Shown: positions 58,078 through 64,000 of the stretch, in pieces
How the letters are laid out: every line of letters begins with the position of its first letter
Position numbering within the stretch: position 1 is the stretch's first letter
Assembly (NCBI RefSeq): GCF_024112395.2
Contig: NZ_CP078013.2
Coordinates: 992,001-1,056,000, forward strand
Source of the DNA: Pseudomonas pergaminensis
Lineage (GTDB): Bacteria > Pseudomonadota > Gammaproteobacteria > Pseudomonadales > Pseudomonadaceae
Reading direction: 5' to 3'
DNA length: 64,000 bases
Translations under genes and position numbers: made by a program
The notes under the pieces: generated by a model
Seen by the model: the letters and a program-made list of their open reading frames with translations, nothing else
Databases searched by the model: none
What the model was told of the DNA's origin: nothing

Positions 58078-59586
58078 TCAAGCGTAGCTTTCGGTCTCGG
58101 CGGCAGGTGCCACCAGCTCAAGGCTGATGTTGTTCTGCGTGTTGATCTTGCGATACAGCTCGGCATCCGTCTCCAGGACCTTTTCCCGCGCCGGGAAAAT
58201 TTCCTGCAGCTTGGCGGCCCATTCACCCGACGCTTTGCTTGGGAAGCACTTCTCGATCAGTTCCAGCATGATCGAAACGGTCACCGAAGCACCCGGGGAC
58301 GCACCCAGCAGCGCGGCCAACGAACCATCTTTGGCCGCGACCAGCTCGGTACCAAATTGCAGCACACCGCCTTTCTTCGGGTCTTTCTTGATGATCTGCA
58401 CCCGTTGACCGGCCACTTCCAGGCGCCAGTCTTCGGCTTTCGCCTCAGGGTAGAAGCGGCGCAGGGATTCCAGGCGCTGCTCCATGGATTGGCGCACTTC
58501 GCTGACCAGGTACTTGGTCAGGTCCATGTTGTCGCGCGCCACGGCCAGCATCGGGCCGATGTTGCCGGCACGAATCGACAGGGGTAGGTCGAGGAACGAA
58601 CCGTGCTTGAGGAACTTGGTGGTGAAACCGGCGTATGGCCCGAACAGCAGGGACTTCTTGCCATCCACCACGCGGGTGTCCAGATGCGGCACGGACATCG
58701 GTGGCGAGCCCACGGCAGCCTGGCTGTAGACCTTGGCCTGGTGGTGCTTGACCACTTCCGGGTTGTCGCAACGCAGCCACTGGCCGCTGACCGGGAAGCC
58801 GCCAAAACCTTTGCTTTCCTCGATGCCCGAGGCTTGCAGCAGCGGCAGGGCTGCGCCACCGGCGCCAAGGAACACAAACTTGGCGTCCACTTCACGGCTG
58901 TTGCCGCTGTTGACGTCCTTGATGCTCACGGTCCAGCCCGCGCCGTTGCGCTTGAGGCCGGTTACACGCTTGCTGTACTTGACCTGGGCGTCTGCCGAGC
59001 TGGTCAGGTGGCTGAGCAGTTGGTTGGTCAGCGCGCCGAAGTTGACGTCCGTGCCGTTCATCACGCGGGTGGCCGCGATTTTTTCGTCGAGCGGACGGCC
59101 CGGCATCATCAGCGGCATCCACTCGGCCATTTCGTTGCGGTCTTCGGTGTAGTGCATGTCCGAAAACGCGTGGTGCTGGCGGAGGGATTCAAAGCGCTTC
59201 TTGAGGAAGTCCACGCCTTTTTCGCCCTGCACGAAGCTCAAGTGCGGCACCGGGCTGATAAAGGACTTGGACGAGCCAAAGGTGCCCTTTTTGGTCAGGT
59301 ACGCCCAGAACTGCTTCGACACCTCGAACTGGGTGTTGATGTGCACGGCTTTCTTGATGTCGATGGAGCCATCGGCAGCCTGCGGTGTGTAGTTCAGCTC
59401 ACACAGGCCGGCGTGGCCGGTACCGGCGTTGTTCCACGGGTTGGAACTTTCCGCGGCACCCGAATCCATCAGCTCAACGACTTCCAGCTTGAGGCCGGGG
59501 TCGAGCTCTTTGAGCAGTACGGCCAGGGTGGCACTCATGATGCCGGCCCCTACCAGTACTACGTCGACTGCTTCGTTATGCGCCAT
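58078..59586 (-). CDS. mqo: Malate:quinone oxidoreductase
   Basis: Mqo is a membrane-associated FAD enzyme that oxidises malate to oxaloacetate and reduces quinone, the main malate-oxidising route in pseudomonads. The 502-residue protein has the N-terminal dinucleotide motif [17 protein letters not shown], then [19 protein letters not shown], and a later [23 protein letters not shown] segment. A GGAG site lies nine bases before the ATG. The upstream non-coding region is long (about 700 bases). Confidence 0.97.
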   Translation of the reverse strand: MAHNEAVDVVLVGAGIMSATLAVLLKELDPGLKLEVVELMDSGAAESSNPWNNAGTGHAGLCELNYTPQAADGSIDIKKAVHINTQFEVSKQFWAYLTKKGTFGSSKSFISPVPHLSFVQGEKGVDFLKKRFESLRQHHAFSDMHYTEDRNEMAEWMPLMMPGRPLDEKIAATRVMNGTDVNFGALTNQLLSHLTSSADAQVKYSKRVTGLKRNGAGWTVSIKDVNSGNSREVDAKFVFLGAGGAALPLLQASGIEESKGFGGFPVSGQWLRCDNPEVVKHHQAKVYSQAAVGSPPMSVPHLDTRVVDGKKSLLFGPYAGFTTKFLKHGSFLDLPLSIRAGNIGPMLAVARDNMDLTKYLVSEVRQSMEQRLESLRRFYPEAKAEDWRLEVAGQRVQIIKKDPKKGGVLQFGTELVAAKDGSLAALLGASPGASVTVSIMLELIEKCFPSKASGEWAAKLQEIFPAREKVLETDAELYRKINTQNNISLELVAPAAETESYA

Positions 59587-60310
59587 TTAACGCGTCTCCA
59601 AAATCTGCAGCACCAAATTGACGGCATGGCTGCCAGGAGTGACGGGGCGGTTCACGTGTTGCCCCAGGTTACCCATGGCCAGGATCGCCATGTCCGATTC
59701 GCAATTCTTTGCAACTTCAGCGCACGCTTCCTGCCGGGCTAATCTGCCTATGAACGCATTCATGGGCGCCTGTGGCAATTCGACTTATGGTCAAAGCGTG
59801 CGATTCGTGCAACCAATCCGTAGCGGACAGGCTCAAGCTCCGGTTTTTGAGGCGTGCTCGGTCCTGTGTGGTTGGGCTGTTCCAGACGCTGATGGTGCTT
59901 GTACAAACGCCAAACTATTCATTTGCTCGCCACACTCTTGTGAAGTTGTGAAAACCCGTTTTTTCACGCTCTTTTGAAGACGTGAACCTCAAAAAAGGGC
60001 TGCCCCAGCCTGGCACCTGGCCCGGATACCTTGCCGACACGCGGCAAAACGGGCAAACAACTCAAGTGGCCGAGCACAATGGCAGCTCTGGCAGATTCGA
60101 TAAAGGCGGAGGGTTTGCAGGGAAAACAGCAAGCACGCCAGCTTCACTCGATCTGTGTGGGCGGCTCTCTGTGGGCGATTCTTGGGCTAATGCCGAGGCA
60201 TTAACGATGCTGCGAGGCCCGATCAGGAGACGTCCTTATAATCGGGGGGAGATTGTAGCGAAGAACGCCAGGGAAATGGGCGTGTTTTATGACTTTTATT
60301 AGGTGTTCGG
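59587..60310. other. Long non-coding stretch upstream of mqo
   Basis: About 720 bases hold no credible gene. The left part must contain the leftward mqo promoter. Visible structures are a GTGAAAA/TTTTCAC-type hairpin at 59948-59967, a rightward TATAAT at 60238-60243 without a good -35, and an ACGCC/GGCGT hairpin at 60266-60284 followed by GTTTTAT, near the end of the next leftward gene. The open frames here have no ribosome site, start context or recognisable sequence. Confidence 0.5.
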
Positions 60311-60544
60311 TCAGGCGGCCAACGGCTGGTGGCGGGACGACCGCGCAGGACGCGGGCTGACGCGGGCCCGGGCAGGCAATGGGTGGTGCATCCAGCTCAG
60401 GCGGATTTCATCGATTTCTACCCAGCCGTCGCCAACTGGAGGCTGGCTGCACTCTTTGAACGCCTGGCAACGCCCCTGTGCATCGAGCAGGGCGAATTGG
60501 CGAAGGGCGGTCTTGCGCGTGAACAGTGACCAGAGAAAATGCAT
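60311..60544 (-). CDS. Small hypothetical protein
   Basis: This is a 77-residue protein beginning MHFLWSLFTRKTALRQFALL. The start is well supported by AGGAGG nine bases upstream. The N-terminal half, with AQGRCQAFKECSQPPVGDGW, looks like a small beta-strand domain; the C-terminal tail is Pro/Arg-rich and basic (PARARVSPRPARSSRHQP). No known domain is recognised. It is transcribed toward mqo, with a hairpin after its stop. The ribosome site and coding-like composition favour a real gene. Confidence 0.65.
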   Translation of the reverse strand: MHFLWSLFTRKTALRQFALLDAQGRCQAFKECSQPPVGDGWVEIDEIRLSWMHHPLPARARVSPRPARSSRHQPLAA

Positions 60545-60738
60545 GGCGATCAACCTCCTGAGATTGGGGCCAAGCATGCCTGCCCGGGATGACGAGCCCA
60601 TGTAACGGGTGTGACATATCGGTGACATCGAACCGCGTTCCAGGCAAGGGGTCACAGGTTGTAACTGATGCTAGTTCCCGGCAGTGGCGCCCCGCTATAC
60701 TGCCGGCCTGTCGGTACCTGATTTCTGGAGAGAAGAGC

Positions 60739-61326
60739 ATGTTGCAACGCCTGTTGTTCGGTTTGATCACTGTGACCAGTTTGACCCTGGTTGGCTGCGC
60801 CAACAGCCCGCAACAACTGACCCCGGAACCGAAGATCACCACCCAGCTGGCGCCAGTGGGCCACGGCCAGCCGGTATCGGTACGAGTGGTGGATGGTCGT
60901 CCATCGCCGACGCTCGGCTCGCGCGGTGGCCTGTACCCGGAAACCGCCCTGGTGTCGGTGAACGCTCAAGACGTGCTGCCCAAGCTGCAGGCCCAGGCCG
61001 AAGCCGCCGTGCGCCTGCTGGGTTTCACCCCAAGCCCCAACGCCCCAGGCGCTCCGCAGTTGACGATCACCCTGGCTGAATTGAAGTATCAGTCGCCTAA
61101 AGACGGCCTGTACGTGACCGAAGCGTCCATCGGCGCGACCTTCAAGTCCGACGTCAGCGCCGGCACCCGTCGCTACAGTGGTCGCTATGGCGCGTCCCTG
61201 AACCAGCGTTTCGGTATGTCGCCGAACCAGGAAACCAACACCAAGCTGGTCAGCGACGTCCTGAGCGACGCCTTGACCCGTCTGTTCAAGGACCCAAGCA
61301 TCGGTTCGCTGCTCAGCGCGCAATAA
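60739..61326 (+). CDS. yajG: YajG family lipoprotein
   Basis: This 195-residue lipoprotein has a type II signal ending LTLVGC, giving a Cys20 anchor. The mature part matches YajG: VSVRVVDGRPSPTLGSRGG, LPKLQAQAEAAVRLLGF and YSGRYGASLNQRF. YajG proteins are outer-membrane-associated with no firm function. A GGAGAG ribosome site precedes the ATG, and a strong terminator follows. Confidence 0.88.
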   Translation: MLQRLLFGLITVTSLTLVGCANSPQQLTPEPKITTQLAPVGHGQPVSVRVVDGRPSPTLGSRGGLYPETALVSVNAQDVLPKLQAQAEAAVRLLGFTPSPNAPGAPQLTITLAELKYQSPKDGLYVTEASIGATFKSDVSAGTRRYSGRYGASLNQRFGMSPNQETNTKLVSDVLSDALTRLFKDPSIGSLLSAQ

Positions 61327-61337
61327 CCGATCCGATA

Positions 61338-61373
61338 GAAAACCGGGCTCAGTGATGAGCCCGGTTTTTTTTC
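61338..61373. terminator. Terminator after yajG
   Basis: AAAACCGGGCTCA pairs with TGAGCCCGGTTTT, followed by further T residues. It lies between two convergent genes. Confidence 0.93.
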
Positions 61374-61383
61374 GCCTCCCGTT

Positions 61384-61593
61384 TCATGCGGCAGTGTCGA
61401 TACAGAAATCCAGCAGGCTTACCCCCGTCAGCAGATCGGCCTCCGGCAGGTCCGCATGCTGGTGCCCGCCAAGGGCGCAATACACCAGCCAGTGGCGGTC
61501 CTGGACGTTGAACGCCAGGCCGCCGATCAGCGCCTCTTGCTCATCGCTCTGGGCGATCAGGTACAGCCGATCCTGGTTTTGCGCGTGCAGCAT
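61384..61593 (-). CDS. Small hypothetical protein
   Basis: This is a 69-residue soluble acidic protein (MLHAQNQDRLYLIAQSDEQE start). TAGGAG lies six bases before the ATG, a good ribosome site. The pattern of strands (DRLYLIAQS, ALIGGLAFN, HWLVYCALGG) suggests a small beta domain. It has no recognised family, membrane segment or signal. It is convergent with yajG across a shared terminator. Confidence 0.65.
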   Translation of the reverse strand: MLHAQNQDRLYLIAQSDEQEALIGGLAFNVQDRHWLVYCALGGHQHADLPEADLLTGVSLLDFCIDTAA

Positions 61594-61775
61594 GACAAGC
61601 TCCTAAGCATCGAAGGGCAACAGAGTGGCTTGTTAAGGTGACGTTCAGGTGACGGTGTAAATTACTGGATACATTAACCGTCCATGGGGGAGGGAGCATG
61701 AGCGGCGCCGGAGGCCACTATCGTTCAGGTTTGTATCTGAACTGATACCAAGACACTGTTTTACCGAGGTTTGCG

Positions 61776-62033
61776 ATGGCGCTGCCCGCACTATTGATCA
61801 ATGTTGTGGCTTTAATGGTGGCTTGCCCGGGTGCGGCGCTGCTGTTTATCACCCGCCTGCGCGAACAGCGCGCAATGGCCGAGTTGACCGCGCAAAGCGA
61901 AGATCGGGCAATCGACCAACCGATGTTGTTGCTGGATGTGCGCACCGAACGGGCGCATCGTCTGGCTTACCGCATCGGGTTCGCCTGCCTGGGGCTGGCG
62001 CTGGCCTTTTCCTGGCTCAGCACCCACCTCTAA
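61776..62033 (+). CDS. Small two-helix membrane protein
   Basis: This 85-residue protein has two hydrophobic segments (ALPALLINVVALMVACPGAA and IGFACLGLALAFSWLS) joined by a charged loop of about 45 residues. GAGG lies six bases before the ATG. It may be an inner-membrane hairpin protein with the loop in the cytoplasm. No function can be assigned; a REP pair follows it. Confidence 0.65.
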   Translation: MALPALLINVVALMVACPGAALLFITRLREQRAMAELTAQSEDRAIDQPMLLLDVRTERAHRLAYRIGFACLGLALAFSWLSTHL

Positions 62034-62048
62034 AACGCCACAACACAA

Positions 62049-62139
62049 ATGTGGGAGCGGGCTTGCTCGCGAATGCGGTGTATCAGTCAATAATGTAGCG
62101 ACTGACATTCCGCATTCGCGAGCAAGCCCGCTCCCACAT
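62049..62139. repeat. Inverted REP pair (GCTCGCGAATGCGG flavour)
   Basis: ATGTGGGAGCGGGCTTGCTC (then GCGAATGCGG) and its exact reverse complement face each other over about 30 bases per arm. It lies between the small membrane protein gene and the convergent acyltransferase gene. Confidence 0.9.
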
Positions 62140-62151
62140 TTTGATCAGTGT

Positions 62152-63318
62152 TTACAAAGGTATTCCGGCTTTAACTCGATATTGATTACGCACCGGGGTT
62201 GCATACTGCACCACCAGGAATGGCCGGTGCTCGGCCGGGCATTCGTTCAGGCGGCGCTCCCATTCAGCCTTGGCCTTGGCCAGTTCATCCGCCGGGAACA
62301 CCTCGGCTGCCGTCGGCACCTGCAGTTGCGGGTCGGCGTCGCTCCATTGCTGGTAGGCCAGGTAGTGCACCGGGAACAACCGGTAACCGCCGAGAATCTG
62401 CCGATCCATTTCCACGGCCAGCAGCTTGGTGTCTTCGAAACGCTCGGTAATCGGCGGCGCGAAGTTGATGTGCACCCGGCCCTTGTAGCCCGTGATGCCC
62501 AAGGCGATGCTTACGTCATCCTCGCCCGGTGCCTTGCTGTAGGTGCCGGTGGTGGCGCGGATGTACAACTCGCGTGCCTTGGCGGTATCGCAGGGGTCGT
62601 ACTCGTAGCTGATCGACACGGGCGTCAGGTTCAGCGACTGGATCACCTCGGCAAACGGCTCGTCCTTGCGGCTGACGTGGAACATCTTGAGGATCGCCGA
62701 CTCGGTGCGGTCATCGCCATCCTTGGCGCGCCCTTCGGCCTGGGCGATCCAGATGGATTGGCAGTCGTTGCGGATCGAATGGTTGATATAGGCCGACAGC
62801 AGGTTGTAAGCCGCCATCTTCTCCTTTCGTCCGGTGATCGAGCGGTGCACGATGAAGCTCTTGTTCAGGCGCATCAGGTCGCTGACAAACGGCTTTTGCA
62901 GCAGATTGTCGCCAATGGCGATGCGTGGCGTCGGCAGGCCGGCGTGGTAGACGGCATAGTTGACGAAGGCCGGGTCCATCACGATATCGCGGTGGTTGGC
63001 CAGGAACAGGTAGGCGGTGCCGGACTTGAGCTGCTCGACGCCCGTGTAGGTCACACCGTCGGTCGCTCGGTCAATGGTGTGGTCGACGTAATACTCGACT
63101 TTGTCCTGCAGCGTGGCCACGGTGGTGACGCCGGCGAATTCACGGCGCAATTTGCGGGCGATCATCGGCTTGAGCAGCCAGCCCAGGGCGCCGGCAAAGC
63201 GCGGGAAGCGGAAGTGGGTCAGGATGTCCAGAAAGGCCTTGTCACTGAACAGACGTGCCAGCACTGCCGGGACTTCGCTGTCGTTGTAAGGTCGGATGGT
63301 ATCGAATTCGCCCATCAT
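62152..63318 (-). CDS. PlsC-like 1-acyl-glycerol-3-phosphate acyltransferase family protein
   Basis: This 388-residue protein has a central acyltransferase domain (~residues 95-260) with an LFLANHRDIVMDPAFVN active-site block, a KSFIVHRSITGRKEKM stretch, an IWIAQAEGRAKDGDD motif III equivalent and TPVSISYEYDP as motif IV. The block is H-x5-D rather than the textbook H-x4-D. The flanking N- and C-terminal regions are longer than in PlsC, as in a subgroup common in pseudomonads. It probably acylates lysophosphatidate or a related lipid at the inner membrane. Its acyl acceptor is unproven. Confidence 0.85.
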   Translation of the reverse strand: MMGEFDTIRPYNDSEVPAVLARLFSDKAFLDILTHFRFPRFAGALGWLLKPMIARKLRREFAGVTTVATLQDKVEYYVDHTIDRATDGVTYTGVEQLKSGTAYLFLANHRDIVMDPAFVNYAVYHAGLPTPRIAIGDNLLQKPFVSDLMRLNKSFIVHRSITGRKEKMAAYNLLSAYINHSIRNDCQSIWIAQAEGRAKDGDDRTESAILKMFHVSRKDEPFAEVIQSLNLTPVSISYEYDPCDTAKARELYIRATTGTYSKAPGEDDVSIALGITGYKGRVHINFAPPITERFEDTKLLAVEMDRQILGGYRLFPVHYLAYQQWSDADPQLQVPTAAEVFPADELAKAKAEWERRLNECPAEHRPFLVVQYATPVRNQYRVKAGIPL

Positions 63319-63448
63319 GCTCTCTTGTTAGAAACGGCTAGGGTAAGTAAAGGAAATACCAGGGCGCGGCGCGAGTAATGGGCTCGGCCGAACGATAACC
63401 CTGTAAATAGACCGGCGATTATACGCACAAGTCACCTTGGAGGCTGCG

Positions 63449-63631
63449 ATGCTGGAAAGCGCGACGTACGATTGTCCTTATTGTGGTGAAGTGGTCGAGA
63501 CAACGGTGGATTTGTCGGGCGGTGATCAGACCTATATAGAAGACTGCCAGGTGTGTTGCCGGCCGATCATTTTCGATCTGCAGGTCCATGGTGAAGAATG
63601 GATGCTTGAAACCCGCAGCGAAAATGAATAA
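63449..63631 (+). CDS. CPXCG motif-containing cysteine-rich protein
   Basis: This is a 60-residue protein with two knuckles, DCPYCGE and DCQVCCRP, that form a likely zinc ribbon. It has an acidic C-terminus. The ATG has GGAGG five bases upstream; a TTG four codons earlier is not needed. Members of this family are widespread in gammaproteobacteria and have no known role. The gene is followed 11 bases later by a DUF2007 gene, so the two are probably co-transcribed. Confidence 0.9.
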   Translation: MLESATYDCPYCGEVVETTVDLSGGDQTYIEDCQVCCRPIIFDLQVHGEEWMLETRSENE

Positions 63632-63642
63632 AGGGGGCGCCC

Positions 63643-63903
63643 ATGCAGCGAATCTACGAACCGGAAAACCTGATGGAAGGCGAGTTGCTGCAGCAGATGC
63701 TCGCCAGCGAGGGCATCGAAGCGCACCTGGTGGGCCGCCATTTGCTGGGCGGCACCGGCGAATTGCCGATCTTCGGTCTATTGGGCCTGGAGGTGGACAA
63801 CGACCGGGCCGTTGACGCCCGCGCGCTGATCACTGCCTATATTGGCGCGCAACCCTTGCCCGGCGACGAACCGGACAGCTTCCCCGACGTGCTGGTCTGT
63901 TAG
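63643..63903 (+). CDS. DUF2007 domain protein
   Basis: This is an 86-residue protein with the DUF2007 (putative signal-transducing) pattern: YEPENLMEGELLQQMLASEG, then EAHLVGRHLLGGTGELPIFG and a final LEVDNDRAVDARALI strand-helix. The fold resembles a small ferredoxin-like domain. Function is unknown. Pairing with the zinc-ribbon gene is common in pseudomonads. Confidence 0.88.
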   Translation: MQRIYEPENLMEGELLQQMLASEGIEAHLVGRHLLGGTGELPIFGLLGLEVDNDRAVDARALITAYIGAQPLPGDEPDSFPDVLVC

Positions 63904-63939
63904 GCTGTCGGTCGGTTTACCCAAGAGTCGTGTTGCCCC

Positions 63940-64000
63940 ATGTGTGGACGTTATGCCCTGTTTCGCTGGACCCCCGCTTTTGCTGCCTTGCCGGGCTTCC
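63940..64000 (+). CDS. SOS response-associated peptidase (YedK/HMCES), N-terminal fragment
   Basis: Only the first 20 codons are present: MCGRYALFRWTPAFAALPGF. The initial Met-Cys-Gly-Arg-Tyr is the hallmark of SRAP proteins, where Cys2 becomes N-terminal after Met removal and forms a thiazolidine DNA-protein crosslink at abasic sites. The rest lies beyond the window. Confidence 0.88.
   Translation, partial: MCGRYALFRWTPAFAALPGF

Noticed and set aside
58603..59742. 379-codon frame antisense to mqo
   Set aside because: mqo has clear FAD motifs on the other strand; this frame has no family signature.
59982..60302. 106-codon rightward frame in the gap upstream of mqo
   Set aside because: No ribosome site before its start, no recognisable sequence, and composition unlike neighbouring genes. 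Left as part of the non-coding stretch.

Overview
This 64 kb window is a Pseudomonas chromosome segment, most like the P. fluorescens group. Every housekeeping protein reads as a pseudomonad orthologue. The gene blocks rplM-rpsI-petABC-sspAB, gatCAB/mreBCD-maf-rng-yhdP-tldD-pmbA, fagA-fumC-orfX-sodA, ptsO-rapZ-ptsN-hpf-rpoN-lptBAC-kdsCD, mlaFEDCB-ibaG-murA-hisGDC and upp-hpt-PA4642-type-mqo are all typical of the genus. The intergenic DNA carries many inverted pairs of Pseudomonas REP sequences. I found no rRNA, tRNA, CRISPR array, insertion sequence or prophage.

Layout, left to right. (1) The tail of an acyl-CoA dehydrogenase and a convergent aldo/keto reductase. (2) Ribosomal proteins L13/S9, the cytochrome bc1 complex (petABC) and SspA/SspB (1.7-6.6 kb). 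(3) An accessory island (6.8-15.7 kb): a GntR/FCD regulator, a zinc-metallophospholipase C gene behind a near-perfect LexA box, then a D-galactarate/D-glucarate catabolic set (kdgD, 2-oxoglutarate-semialdehyde dehydrogenase, MFS transporter, garD) and an AEC-family transporter. The catabolic set takes galactarate through dehydration (GarD), a second dehydration with decarboxylation (KdgD) and oxidation to 2-oxoglutarate. (4) A leftward trio (RlpA-like lipoprotein, CaCA antiporter, carboxymuconolactone-decarboxylase-like protein). (5) gatCAB (leftward) back to back with mreBCD-maf-rng-yhdP-nitrilase-tldD, then darP and pmbA. (6) A Fur-controlled iron-sparing operon fagA-fumC-orfX-sodA with a ZIP transporter. 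(7) Two leftward blocks running into each other: the nitrogen PTS/RpoN genes and the LPS export and Kdo synthesis genes. (8) The rightward Mla phospholipid-transport operon, ibaG, murA and hisG-hisD-hisC. (9) uraA/upp leftward and hpt rightward (base salvage), a cupin and small proteins, mqo, a YajG lipoprotein, several small orphan genes, a PlsC-like acyltransferase, two small cysteine-rich/DUF2007 genes and the first codons of an SRAP (YedK/HMCES) protein.

The most interesting signals are regulatory. A consensus LexA operator lies on the promoter of the phospholipase gene. mreC can only start on an ATT codon if it is to match the E. coli N-terminus. An identical 10-mer (inverted) is shared by the kdgD and gntR promoters, and A-rich Hfq/Crc-type motifs lie before kdgD and the transporter gene. 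Two adjacent Fur boxes precede fagA, and strong hairpins lie between petC and sspA, mreB and mreC, and hisG and hisD. No obviously new multi-gene system is visible; the SOS-controlled phospholipase is the best candidate for undescribed biology.
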